Origin: Oceaniglobus ichthyenteri
GTDB lineage: Bacteria > Pseudomonadota > Alphaproteobacteria > Rhodobacterales > Rhodobacteraceae
Reading direction: 5' to 3'
Length of the DNA: 64,000 nt
Assembly (NCBI RefSeq): GCF_003057885.1
Contig: NZ_QAGK01000010.1
Location: forward strand, 81,086-145,085
The position numbers and the translations under genes were made by a program. The stretch's first letter is position 1. The number at the start of each line of letters is the position of its first letter. Shown piece after piece: positions 46,621 to 55,162 of the stretch. Under the pieces are notes generated by a model. The model searched no databases, was not told where the DNA came from, and worked only from the letters and a program-made list of their open reading frames with translations.

Positions 46621-47390
46621 GCGGGCACCGGGGCCAGATCGCGGTACGATGCCTGCAATCCGCGCAATTCCAACAACTGATCCGGATGCACCGGGCGCCA
46701 CCGCTGGCCGCATTGCTCCAACGGTTCTGACGCCATGGCGCGCCCGCCATTGTCCAACCGGTCAGACAGATACAAACTGGGGCAGCGCCCATCCGAGGCA
46801 TGGCGAAACCCATACAAGGCATCGCCATCACTGAACACACAGGTCAGGCGGATTGGCCCCAGATGCGTGGCCGCGCCCAGATCGGCAATCATCGCCTGAA
46901 TCGCGCGGGCCGGATCATCGGCCAGACCATGGGCCAGCAGCGTCAGGAAAATCAGCTCGGAATCGGTGGTGCCCTGGCGGTGGTCATACAGCGCATCAGG
47001 CAGCGCCGCCTCAAGCCGCCGCCGGATCGCGTTGATATGGGGCACCTGCCCGTTGTGACAGAATGACCAGTTTTTCCAGGTAAACGGATGGCAGTTCTGA
47101 CGCGATGTTTCGCCTACGGTCGAGGCGCGGATATGGGCAATGAATTGTGGACTGCGCACCATACGGCACAGGCTGGTCAGGTTGCCATCGGCCCAGGCGG
47201 GCAACACATCACGGTACAATCCCGGCAGCGGCGTTTCGGGTTGATACCAGGCAATGCCAAATCCATCACCGTTCACCGCCAACTTGGCCTCGGTTGCGTG
47301 CTGACTTTGGGTCAGCAATGAATGGGTGGGCCGCACGATGATGTTTTCAAGCGGAATCGCCGGCCCCTGATAGGCAGCAATGCGGCACAT
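46617..47390 (-). CDS. class II glutamine amidotransferase (YafJ-like)
   Basis: A 257-residue N-terminal-nucleophile amidotransferase. Start 47390 is chosen because it gives MCRIAAYQG, placing the catalytic Cys at position 2 as the family requires; the frame continues upstream to 47612 but would bury the nucleophile. NGDGFGIAWY, HIRASTVG and FCHNGQVPH are the glutaminase-site blocks. YafJ-like proteins have no fixed substrate. It is convergent with the hydrolase gene, overlapping by four bases. Confidence 0.9.
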   Translation of the reverse strand: MCRIAAYQGPAIPLENIIVRPTHSLLTQSQHATEAKLAVNGDGFGIAWYQPETPLPGLYRDVLPAWADGNLTSLCRMVRSPQFIAHIRASTVGETSRQNCHPFTWKNWSFCHNGQVPHINAIRRRLEAALPDALYDHRQGTTDSELIFLTLLAHGLADDPARAIQAMIADLGAATHLGPIRLTCVFSDGDALYGFRHASDGRCPSLYLSDRLDNGGRAMASEPLEQCGQRWRPVHPDQLLELRGLQASYRDLAPVPA

Positions 47391-47666
47391 CAGCAGTGCC
47401 CGCCGGTATTGCGCCCCGCCGTTGAGCGGCGCGACGTTGGTACAACGGTATGGGGCAGAGCGGTGGTGGGCATGTCGGCTCCGAAGTTTGTTTTTGGCAA
47501 TGTCGCCCAATATCACGGCGCGGCGGCGGCACAAATCATTGTGTTTGAATGAGCGGGATATTTTTTCAACGCACGCGCGTTGAGCGCTTTGGTGGTTTGC
47601 GGTGGCAGACACCGGGGCTGGTGTTTTTCGATTTGGCGATTACTGTTTCAGACAAAAGGATGTTCC

Positions 47667-48134
47667 ATGGACAATGCAATTCAAACCACTGCCGAACTGG
47701 CCGAAGCGGCGGCCATGCCGCGCGCCCATGCGGTGCACACCGACCCAAGTATGAAAGGCGCTGAATCCGCGCCCCTGCCCCCTTGCATGGCCAAAACCCC
47801 CGTCAAAAACAAAAGTGCGGCGGAATGGGCCTATCAACGCTTGGTTTTGTATATTCAGCATTTTGAAAAACAACTGGACGAAGAACACGAGGTCGCCATG
47901 GGCTTTGTCGGCAGCGCGTCGGGCGTGATGCGGATCGAAGGGATGGGGTTTTACGACCCTGATATCGTGACGTTTTATGGCTCAGAGGCGGCGGGCGCGC
48001 GCACGCAGTTGATTCAGCATGTCAGCCAGTTGAACGTGTTTTTGCGCGCTGTGCCCAAAACTGCCGGCCAAAAAGAACCCAACAGAATCGGATTTCGCCT
48101 TGCCGCCGATCTGGAAGAGGGCGATGCCCCCTGA
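47667..48134 (+). CDS. DUF6173 family-like hypothetical protein
   Basis: A soluble acidic protein of 155 residues with no signal or membrane segment. The central block SAAEWAYQRLVLYIQHFEKQ, then EHEVAMGFVGS and the end FRLAADLEEG, matches what I recall of DUF6173. Start 47667 follows AAAAGGA at seven bases. Function unknown. It lies upstream of the oxidase subunit IV gene; the 276 bases between it and the divergent amidotransferase gene hold no gene, only a CAACGC/GCGTTG hairpin near 47570-47586. Confidence 0.75.
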   Translation: MDNAIQTTAELAEAAAMPRAHAVHTDPSMKGAESAPLPPCMAKTPVKNKSAAEWAYQRLVLYIQHFEKQLDEEHEVAMGFVGSASGVMRIEGMGFYDPDIVTFYGSEAAGARTQLIQHVSQLNVFLRAVPKTAGQKEPNRIGFRLAADLEEGDAP

Positions 48135-48225
48135 CACCGCCGCGAAATTGCAACATTTCTGGGTCGTGACAGGGCGATCGGAATCGTCTATTCGGATTCT
48201 CAGAACATAGCGAGGAACCACAGCC

Positions 48226-48360
48226 ATGGCCGACCACAAGCACGGATCGATGAATATCGAAGAGCAGGAAAAAACCTTTAACGGGTTCATCACCCTGATG
48301 ACACGCACGGTTATCGCCATCATCGTGGTGCTGATTTTGCTGGCATTGATCAACGGCTAG
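48226..48360 (+). CDS. aa3-type cytochrome c oxidase subunit IV (small bacterial form)
   Basis: A 44-residue protein starting MADHKHGSMNIEEQEKTF and continuing into one membrane helix (VIAIIVVLILLALI) with a short NG end. This is the pattern of the small subunit IV of Paracoccus/Rhodobacter aa3 oxidase: a charged N-terminus, the conserved E-K-T-F-x-G-F block and one helix. In structures it packs at the edge of subunits I and III and its role is not essential. It stands alone here, away from other oxidase genes. Confidence 0.9.
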   Translation: MADHKHGSMNIEEQEKTFNGFITLMTRTVIAIIVVLILLALING

Positions 48361-48364
48361 GGTC

Positions 48365-48994
48365 GTGGGATTGCGCGCGCTGGCGGCGGTATTATTGTTG
48401 GTGATCGTCGCCGGATGCGGCGCGGGGGCTGTTTCGGTCATGGCCCCGATGGAAGACGTGCAGCGCAGCGCCTATGCCCATCCGGGGCCGCCATCGCTTA
48501 CGCTTTATACTGTGATCAACAACCGTACCGGATCGGGCGCGCACACGGCGTTGATGATCAGCGCCAGTCAGCGGGTGCTGTGGGATCCGGCAGGATCGTT
48601 TTATCACCCCGCCGCCCCGGAACAGAACGATGTCCTGTTCGGTTTCACCCCCAATGTTCAGGCCGTATACGAAGATTACCATGCGCGTGAAACATTCCGC
48701 ATCGTGTCGCAAACCGTGACCGTCACGCCCGAAGTGGCGGAACTGGCCCTGAAACTGGCCCGGCAACAGGGCCCGGCCGGTGATGCCACCTGTGCGATCA
48801 CCACCAGCGGAATCTTGCGCCAACTGCCGGGGTTCGAAGGTTTTCCCGCCAGTTATTTCCCGGTACAAACCATGGAAAACTTTGCCGCACGCACCGGGGT
48901 AAAGGGCCAAACCATTACCGATGACGATGCCGATGACAATCACGGCGTCCTGTTTCGGGTGATGCGCCCCGCCGGGCCTGCCGCCGCCCCCTAG
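48365..48994 (+). CDS. lipoprotein of unknown function
   Basis: A 209-residue exported lipoprotein: GTG start four bases after the oxidase subunit IV stop, signal VGLRALAAVLLLVIVAGC with lipobox VAGC and Cys18. The mature part contains SLTLYTVINNRTGSGAHTAL, VLWDPAGSFYHP and CAITTSGILRQLPGFEG, suggesting a small globular periplasmic domain, perhaps of the NlpC-like or DUF4105-like hydrolase type, but I cannot assign it. Convergent with azlD, stops overlapping by four bases. Confidence 0.8.
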   Translation: MGLRALAAVLLLVIVAGCGAGAVSVMAPMEDVQRSAYAHPGPPSLTLYTVINNRTGSGAHTALMISASQRVLWDPAGSFYHPAAPEQNDVLFGFTPNVQAVYEDYHARETFRIVSQTVTVTPEVAELALKLARQQGPAGDATCAITTSGILRQLPGFEGFPASYFPVQTMENFAARTGVKGQTITDDDADDNHGVLFRVMRPAGPAAAP

Positions 48995-49320
48995 CCCAGC
49001 GCGAACAACAGCGTATAAAGCGCGACAGCGCCCCCGACCATGGCCCAGATCGTGTTGCGCGTCGCCAACCCAATGCCAAGGGCGACCAAGGCCGCCACAC
49101 CCCGCGCCAGATCGGGCTCGCCGCCCGTGGCGGCGGGCCACAACACCAAAGGTGCCACCATCCCGGGCAACACGGCCACCGGCGTATAGCGCAACAGTTT
49201 CAACAGGATCGGCGGCATCGGGCGATTGCCGATCAGGCCCAGAAACGAAAACCGGATCACATAGGTGCCAAGACCCAACAGGGCAATGGTGGCCCAGATT
49301 TCAGTGGTGGAATAGGTCAC
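48991..49320 (-). CDS. azlD: AzlD family branched-chain amino acid exporter subunit
   Basis: A 109-residue membrane protein with three to four helices; IRFSFLGLIGNRPMPPILL and RYTPVAVLPGMVAPLVLWP are the AzlD blocks. It forms with AzlC an exporter for branched-chain or related amino acids. Its ATG overlaps the azlC stop. Confidence 0.92.
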   Translation of the reverse strand: MTYSTTEIWATIALLGLGTYVIRFSFLGLIGNRPMPPILLKLLRYTPVAVLPGMVAPLVLWPAATGGEPDLARGVAALVALGIGLATRNTIWAMVGGAVALYTLLFALG

Positions 49321-50024
49321 GCGCGCCGCTCCATCAGGGTTTCAACCGTGGCCCCGACCGCCATCGCACAGGCCGCCGCAATCAACAGCCCGGTGCCCCA
49401 GGGCAGCCCGACCAACAGCAGCGCCGCCACAACCGAAGTAAAGGCCGACGCCACATGGGCCAGGGATTTCAGCGATGGGGCAACCATGGCGATGAATGCA
49501 ATCGGCAGGGCAAAATCCAGCGCAAAGGCGGGCGGAACCGCGCCGCCGATCAGTACGCCGACAAAAGCAAAGGCATACCATGTGGGCACCACCGGCGTTG
49601 CGACCCCAAAGAAAAACGCCAGTTTTTCCGAAATCGACATTTTCGGCCGTTTTTCATATTCCAGAACGGCCACGGTATAGGTTTGATCCAGGGTCATATA
49701 CGCCACAATCGCCCGTTTCCACAAAGGCGCCGCGCCCAGATGCGGCACCAATGCCGCCGAATACATGCCCATGCGCAAATTCACCGCCAACGCTGTGGCC
49801 AGAACCGCAAACAATGGCGCGTCTTCCTGCATCAGCGACACGGCGGCAAATTGCGCCGATCCGGCAATCACCAACGCATTGAACCCCATGGATTGTGCCA
49901 AGGTCAGGCCCGCCTCGGTTGCGACAACGCCAAACAGCAACGCAAACGGGATCAGCACGATGATAAATGGCGCGCCATCGCGCGCTCCGCGCCAATAGGC
50001 GGATTTCGTCGTGGAACCTGACAT
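49317..50024 (-). CDS. azlC: AzlC family branched-chain amino acid exporter permease
   Basis: A 235-residue membrane protein with about five to seven helices: RDGAPFIIVLIPFALLFGV, LVIAGSAQFAAVSLM and FWLL-like third block here VAYMTLDQTYTVAVLEYE are typical for AzlC. Translationally coupled with azlD (ATGA). Divergent from fdhD with 54 bases between start codons. Confidence 0.93.
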   Translation of the reverse strand: MSGSTTKSAYWRGARDGAPFIIVLIPFALLFGVVATEAGLTLAQSMGFNALVIAGSAQFAAVSLMQEDAPLFAVLATALAVNLRMGMYSAALVPHLGAAPLWKRAIVAYMTLDQTYTVAVLEYEKRPKMSISEKLAFFFGVATPVVPTWYAFAFVGVLIGGAVPPAFALDFALPIAFIAMVAPSLKSLAHVASAFTSVVAALLLVGLPWGTGLLIAAACAMAVGATVETLMERRA

Positions 50025-50078
50025 GGGAACGTCCTAGATTGTTTTGGCTGTCTTACGCATCCCGTGCCCGAGGTTCAA

Positions 50079-50966
50079 ATGCCAAATCCCCCAACCGATC
50101 TTCCCTATCTCATCGCCCCCGATCCGGCGCGCCCCGGGTTGACCCGACAGGTGCAAGGGGTGGATCACACCGGCGCCATTGGTCCGATTTCGGTGGTCGA
50201 AGAACGGCCTTTGACGATTTTCCTGAACGGCGCCGAAATTGTGACCGCGATGACCATTGGCGATTATCCCGAATACCTGGCGCTTGGGTTTTTGCGCAAT
50301 CAGGGGATGTTGCGCGATGGCGAAACCATCAAGGGCGTCGATTACGACGATGATTTGCAGGTGGTTGTTGTGCGTACCGATGGCACCACGACATACGAGG
50401 AAAAGCTGAAGAAAAAGACCCGCACATCGGGCTGTGCCGTGGGCACCGTGTTTGGTGACATGATGGAGGGGCTTGAGGGGCTGACCCTGCCCGCCGCACA
50501 GGTGCGCACATCCTGGTTGTATGCCCTGGCCGATCAGATCAATCGCACCCCTTCCTTGTATCTTGAGGCGGGGGCGATTCACGGCACAGTGCTGTGTCAT
50601 CAGGCCCGCCCGCTGGTCTATATGGAGGATGTCGGCCGCCACAACGCTGTCGATAAGATCGCCGGCTGGATGCTGAGCGAGACTATATCGGCGCAGGACA
50701 AGATCTTGTATACCACCGGGCGGCTGACCTCGGAAATGGTCATCAAGACGGCCCTGATGGGAATCCCGGTGTTGGTGTCCCGGTCGGGGTTCACCGCCTG
50801 GGGGGTTGAAATTGCGCGTCAGGTCGGGCTGACCCTGATTGGCCGGATGCGCGGGCGGCGGTTTGTATGTTTGTCGGGCGAAGATCGGGTTTTGCGTGAT
50901 GCCAACCTGTCTGCCGTGGCCGATGAGCCGCGCAAATCCGCGCGGAAGGGTGGCGGCGATGACTGA
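50079..50966 (+). CDS. fdhD: formate dehydrogenase accessory sulfurtransferase FdhD
   Basis: A 295-residue FdhD. EYLALGFLRNQGML, YMEDVGRHNAVDKIAG and TTGRLTSEMVIKTALMGI are the family blocks. FdhD passes sulfur from a cysteine desulfurase to the molybdenum cofactor of formate dehydrogenase. The usual CxxC loop is reduced here to TSGCAVGTVFG with a single cysteine (C119), discussed in the findings. Start 50079 follows GAGG; a GTG at 50064 is an alternative. First gene of a Moco operon; it overlaps mobA by eight bases. Confidence 0.93.
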   Translation: MPNPPTDLPYLIAPDPARPGLTRQVQGVDHTGAIGPISVVEERPLTIFLNGAEIVTAMTIGDYPEYLALGFLRNQGMLRDGETIKGVDYDDDLQVVVVRTDGTTTYEEKLKKKTRTSGCAVGTVFGDMMEGLEGLTLPAAQVRTSWLYALADQINRTPSLYLEAGAIHGTVLCHQARPLVYMEDVGRHNAVDKIAGWMLSETISAQDKILYTTGRLTSEMVIKTALMGIPVLVSRSGFTAWGVEIARQVGLTLIGRMRGRRFVCLSGEDRVLRDANLSAVADEPRKSARKGGGDD

Positions 50967-51567
50967 TCCGATCGGCAAAAAAGCGGTTATGAAGCAGCCC
51001 CTTGGTGTCATTCTGGCTGGCGGTCTGGCCCGGCGCATGGGCGGCGGCGACAAAGGTTTGCTGCCCCTTGGCGCGGGTACGATCCTGTCGCATGTCGTGG
51101 CGCGGTTGGAACCGCAGGTGGCGGGGCTGGCGCTCAATGCCAATGGTGATCCGTCGCGCTTTGCCACGCTCGGCCTGCCGGTATTGCCCGACAGCATTGA
51201 TGGCTTTGTCGGCCCTCTGGCCGGGGTTCTGGCGGGCCTTGATTGGGCGGCAGAGCAAGGTGGCGATCATATCGTGACGGCCGCTGCCGACACGCCGTTC
51301 TTTCCCTGTGATCTGGTGGCGCGGCTGTGTGCGGCGGGGCCGGGCATCGTGCTGGCGGCCACGGCGGACGGGCGCCACCCCACCTTCGGGCTGTGGCCCG
51401 TCGCGCTGCGCGATGATCTGCGCGCCGCGTTGCAGGGGGGATTGCGCAAAGTGGTGCAGTGGACACAGGCCCATGGCGGCGTCGAGGCGATGTTCGATGA
51501 CCCCGGCGCGCCGTTTTTCAACGTCAACACCCCCGAGGATCTGATCAAGGCCGAGAGCATGTTATGA
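50959..51567 (+). CDS. mobA: molybdenum cofactor guanylyltransferase MobA
   Basis: A 202-residue nucleotidyltransferase with the GTP-binding signature ILAGGLARRMGGGDKGLL near residues 18-35 and the Mg-binding TAAADTPFFPCDL near residue 111. It joins GMP to molybdopterin to form MGD. Start 50959 is inside the fdhD end; the mobB ATG overlaps its stop. Confidence 0.95.
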   Translation: MTDPIGKKAVMKQPLGVILAGGLARRMGGGDKGLLPLGAGTILSHVVARLEPQVAGLALNANGDPSRFATLGLPVLPDSIDGFVGPLAGVLAGLDWAAEQGGDHIVTAAADTPFFPCDLVARLCAAGPGIVLAATADGRHPTFGLWPVALRDDLRAALQGGLRKVVQWTQAHGGVEAMFDDPGAPFFNVNTPEDLIKAESML

Positions 51568-52058
51568 AAATCTATGGCGTGACCGGCTGGAAAAACGCCG
51601 GAAAAACCGGATTGATGGAGCGTTTGGTAACCGAATTCACCGCCCGCGGCCTGCGGGTTTCGACCCTGAAGCATGCCCATCACGCCTTTGACATCGACCA
51701 GGAAGGGCGCGACAGTTACCGCCACCGTCAGGCCGGGGCGGCGCAGGTACTGCTGTCATCGGGGCACCGTTGGGCGTTGATGTCGGAACTGCGCGGTGCA
51801 CCCGAACCCGCACTGAAAGACCTGTTGGCGCGGCTGGACCCCGTCGATCTGGTTTTGATCGAAGGCTGGAAGCGCGATTCCCACCCCAAGGTCGAAGCAT
51901 GGCGCGCGGCGGCCTCAAACCCGCTGATCGCCCCGGGTGATCCGACAATCCGCGCTGTGGCCAGCGATGTACCCGTGGATGTGCCTGACCGGGCGCAATT
52001 TCGCCTCGATGACACCGTCGCAATCGCCGATTTCATCGCCACCGAGGTGGGATTGTGA
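51564..52058 (+). CDS. mobB: molybdopterin-guanine dinucleotide biosynthesis adaptor MobB
   Basis: A 164-residue P-loop GTPase: VTGWKNAGKTGLMERLV near residues 6-22, then TLKHAHHAFDIDQEGRDS and LVLIEGWKR near residue 100. Assists MobA in MGD formation. Overlaps mobA and the next gene by four bases each. Confidence 0.95.
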   Translation: MKIYGVTGWKNAGKTGLMERLVTEFTARGLRVSTLKHAHHAFDIDQEGRDSYRHRQAGAAQVLLSSGHRWALMSELRGAPEPALKDLLARLDPVDLVLIEGWKRDSHPKVEAWRAAASNPLIAPGDPTIRAVASDVPVDVPDRAQFRLDDTVAIADFIATEVGL

Positions 52059-52939
52059 CCTTTGACACCATCGCCATTGTCGATTGGTCCGGCGGCAACG
52101 ACACCGGCGCGCGCGCCCGCAAAGATGCGATCTGGGCCTGTGCGGTGGGGGCCGGGGCCTGTGCACCCACGTATTTGCGCAACCGCGACGCGGCATTTGA
52201 CTGGCTGTTCGCCTTGGGCACGGCCACGGTTTCAAACGGACAGCGCGCGTTGATCGGGTTTGATTTTCCGTTCGGCTATCCGGCGGGGTTTGCGGGGCGT
52301 CTGGGCGTTTCCGGGCCGCTGGACCTGTGGGATTTTTTGGCGCGGAATCTGGAGGATACGCCCCGGCGCAACAGCCGTTTTGCGTTGGCCGGGGCGTTGA
52401 ACCGGCGGTTTCCGGGTGTCGGGCCATTCTGGTTTAATGGCGGCAAGGCCGATGTGCCCGACCTGCCGCGCAAGGGGCTGGCGCGTCATGATCATGGTAT
52501 GGCCGAACGGCGATTGGCCGAAACCCGCGCCAAGGGCACGTTCACCTGTTGGCAAATGGGTGGTGCCGGATCGGTCGGCAGTCAGGCGATGACCGGCATG
52601 GCCCATCTGGCGCGGTTGCGCGCAGCCCTCAAAGACAGGGTTCGGGTTTGGCCATTCGAACCGTTGAACCGCGAGGTCGCTCTTGTGGAAATATGGCCCA
52701 GCTTGATTGACGACGCGGTTCGAAACGCCCAGCGCCCTGATGAGCCACGCGATGCGGCGCAGGTGCGCGTGTTGGCGGCAACCCTTTGGGAAATGCAATT
52801 GGCCGGTGATCTGACCGCCGCCCTGAACGACGTGCCAGAAATCGCCCGCCGTGAAGAAGGCTGGATCCTGGGCCTGGGCCATCAAACCACCCTGAGCAAA
52901 GGCGCAGAAAGGATACCGGATGTCGCAGTTGGCCAATGA
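52055..52939 (+). CDS. DUF429-like (RNase H fold) protein in the Moco operon
   Basis: A 294-residue protein with an N-terminal beta strand and acidic residue (TIAIVDWSGGND) and a second block GFDFPFGYPAGFAGRLG near residue 70, the pattern of RNase H-like DUF429 proteins. Later segments include FTCWQMGGAGSVGSQ and VALVEIWPSLIDDA (another acidic position). GTG start overlaps the mobB TGA, and the end overlaps moeA by 20 bases, so it is fully embedded in the operon. Biochemical role unknown; the family assignment is by motif only. Confidence 0.75.
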   Translation: MTFDTIAIVDWSGGNDTGARARKDAIWACAVGAGACAPTYLRNRDAAFDWLFALGTATVSNGQRALIGFDFPFGYPAGFAGRLGVSGPLDLWDFLARNLEDTPRRNSRFALAGALNRRFPGVGPFWFNGGKADVPDLPRKGLARHDHGMAERRLAETRAKGTFTCWQMGGAGSVGSQAMTGMAHLARLRAALKDRVRVWPFEPLNREVALVEIWPSLIDDAVRNAQRPDEPRDAAQVRVLAATLWEMQLAGDLTAALNDVPEIARREEGWILGLGHQTTLSKGAERIPDVAVGQ

Positions 52940-54161
52940 TTGTTTTGCCCTGCCCCCCGGGGTGTATTGGACCCCGGTGGACGACGCGCTGGCGATCCTG
53001 CGTGATCGGCTGAACCCGGTGGTTGGGGTTGAAACCTGCCTTACCGCTGACGCCGATGGCCGCGTTTTGGCGCGTGATCATTTCGCCCCGCGCGCCAATC
53101 CGCCCGGGGCAAATACGGCGATTGATGGCTATGGTTTTGCCCTTGGTACGCTGTCCCCCGGTGCACAGGATTTGCCATTGGTGGCCGGGCGCGCCGCGGC
53201 GGGGGCGCCGTTTGAAGGTGTGGTGCCACCGGGCCATGCCGTGCGCATTCTGACAGGCGCGTTGGTGCCTGCGGGTGTTGATACGGTGGTGATGCAGGAA
53301 GATTGCGAACTGGCCGAGGGGCGCATCACCTTTCCCGGCTTGCCCAAATTGGGTGCCAACACCCGCAAGGCGGGTGAGGATGTGCCCGCCGATGCGCGGG
53401 TGCTGCCGGGCGGCCATGTGTTGCGCCCGCCCGATCTGGCGCTGTTGTCTGCCGTGGGCTGTGCCACGGTCGAGGTGTTTCGCCCGCTTCGGGTGGGGGT
53501 GCTGTCAACCGGTGATGAGCTGTGCGCGCCCGGCGCTGACCCGGACCCGGCCCGCACCTATGACGCCAATCGCCCGATGCTGTTGGCGCTGGCCGCGCGC
53601 TGGGGCTATGTGCCGGTGGATCTGGGCCATGTGGGCGATGATCGCGCCGTCCTGCGCGCGCGTCTTGACAGCGCACAGGCCGATGTCGTGCTGACGTCTG
53701 GCGGCGCCTCGGCAGGCGAGGAAGACCACGTATCGGCCCTGTTGCAAAAGGCCGGCGCGATGCAGGCATGGCGCATCGCCCTGAAACCGGGGCGGCCCCT
53801 GGCCTTGGGCCTGTGGAACGGCATGCCGGTGTTTGGCCTGCCCGGCAATCCGGTGGCGGCTTTGGTTTGTGCGCTGATCTTTGCGCGGCCCACCCTGTCG
53901 TTGTTGGCCGGGTCCGGATGGCGCGCGCCGGTGGGATTTGACATGCCGGCCGCCTTTGCAAAACGCAAAAAGGCCGGGCGCCGCGAATATCTGCGCGCCC
54001 GCATTGTGGATGGGCAAATCGAAACCTTTGCCTCGGAAGGGTCGGGGCGGATTTCCGGGCTCAGCTGGGCCGATGGGTTGGTCGAACTAAGCGAACCCGC
54101 GCAAGAGGTGCGCCCGGGCGATAGGGTTCGGTTTCTGCCCTATGGGGGATTTGGGTTCTAA
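52920..54161 (+). CDS. moeA: molybdopterin molybdenumtransferase MoeA
   Basis: A 413-residue MoeA. NTAIDGYGFALG near residue 62, GVDTVVMQEDCE near 120, VLSTGDELC near 195, LTSGGASAGEEDHV near 258 and FGLPGNPVAALV near 303 are the four-domain MoeA/gephyrin blocks. It inserts molybdate into adenylylated molybdopterin. Last gene of fdhD-mobA-mobB-x-moeA; its stop overlaps that of the convergent ABC ATPase gene. Confidence 0.95.
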   Translation: MSQLANDCFALPPGVYWTPVDDALAILRDRLNPVVGVETCLTADADGRVLARDHFAPRANPPGANTAIDGYGFALGTLSPGAQDLPLVAGRAAAGAPFEGVVPPGHAVRILTGALVPAGVDTVVMQEDCELAEGRITFPGLPKLGANTRKAGEDVPADARVLPGGHVLRPPDLALLSAVGCATVEVFRPLRVGVLSTGDELCAPGADPDPARTYDANRPMLLALAARWGYVPVDLGHVGDDRAVLRARLDSAQADVVLTSGGASAGEEDHVSALLQKAGAMQAWRIALKPGRPLALGLWNGMPVFGLPGNPVAALVCALIFARPTLSLLAGSGWRAPVGFDMPAAFAKRKKAGRREYLRARIVDGQIETFASEGSGRISGLSWADGLVELSEPAQEVRPGDRVRFLPYGGFGF

Positions 54162-55162
54162 ACCCCGCCCTTTGGCCCATCGGCAGAGGTCAGATGGCAG
54201 GCTGCGGATTGGGTGCCGTTCAGCAGTTCAAGCGCGGGTTCTTTCTGGCGGCAAATGTCGATCGCCAGTGGGCAGCGGGTGTGGAATTTGCATCCCTTTG
54301 GCGGGTTGATCGGTGACGGCAGATCGCCCTTCAGACGAATCCGATCCCGCCGGGTCGTCGATTTCTCCAGATGCGGCACCGATGACAACAGCGCCTTTGT
54401 ATAGGGGTGCATCGGATTTTCCAAAACTTCGCTGGTTTCGCCCTCTTCCACGATCTTGCCCATATACATCACGGCAATCCGGTCGCTGACGTAACCGATG
54501 ACCGAAATATCATGGGAAATGAACAGATAGGTCAGGCCCAGTTCCTGTTTCAGATCATCCAGCAATTCGATGATCTGCGCCTGAATCGAAACATCCAGCG
54601 CCGACACCGGTTCATCGCACACCACGAATTTCGGGTTCATGATCAACGCCCGGGCAATCCCGATCCTTTGGCGCTGACCACCAGAAAACTGGTGCGGATA
54701 ACGATTGAGGTGGCTGGAATTCAGCCCCACGCGGTTGAGGATGCTGACAACCCGGTCTTTCAATTCACTGCCGCTGGCCAGCTTGTGAATCTGCAATGGC
54801 TTTGCAACGATTTCGCCCACCGTGCGGCGTGGATTGAGCGATGCATAAGGATCTTGAAAGATAATCTGCATCCGTTGGCGCATGGCTTTCAGCGCGGTGG
54901 CATCCAATGTGGTGATATCGGTGCCATCAAACGAAATTTCGCCCGATGTCGGTTCGTGCAACCGCAAAAGCGCGCGGCCAAGCGTGCTTTTGCCGCAACC
55001 GGATTCGCCGATCAGGCCCAGGGTTTTCCCCGCGCCAATGTTCAGATCGACGCCATTCACCGCCTGCACCAGAATGCCGGGGTTGCCCAACATCCGGCCG
55101 AATACTCCACGGCGCGCATCGAAATGTTTGACCAACCCGGTCACGCGTAACAAATCAGACAT
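54158..55162 (-). CDS. oligopeptide/dipeptide ABC transporter ATP-binding protein (DppF/OppF type)
   Basis: A 334-residue ATPase: Walker A GESGCGKST near residues 52-60, signature FSGGQRQRIGIARAL near 162, Walker B FVVCDEPVSALDVSIQ. The C-terminal oligopeptide-type extension contains GCKFHTRCPLAIDICRQKEP, a cysteine-containing motif common to DppD/DppF-like subunits (a 4Fe-4S site in some). ATG 55162 follows GGAGG at five bases and overlaps the upstream ATPase gene by eight bases. Last gene of the minus-strand importer set. Confidence 0.93.
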   Translation of the reverse strand: MSDLLRVTGLVKHFDARRGVFGRMLGNPGILVQAVNGVDLNIGAGKTLGLIGESGCGKSTLGRALLRLHEPTSGEISFDGTDITTLDATALKAMRQRMQIIFQDPYASLNPRRTVGEIVAKPLQIHKLASGSELKDRVVSILNRVGLNSSHLNRYPHQFSGGQRQRIGIARALIMNPKFVVCDEPVSALDVSIQAQIIELLDDLKQELGLTYLFISHDISVIGYVSDRIAVMYMGKIVEEGETSEVLENPMHPYTKALLSSVPHLEKSTTRRDRIRLKGDLPSPINPPKGCKFHTRCPLAIDICRQKEPALELLNGTQSAACHLTSADGPKGGV

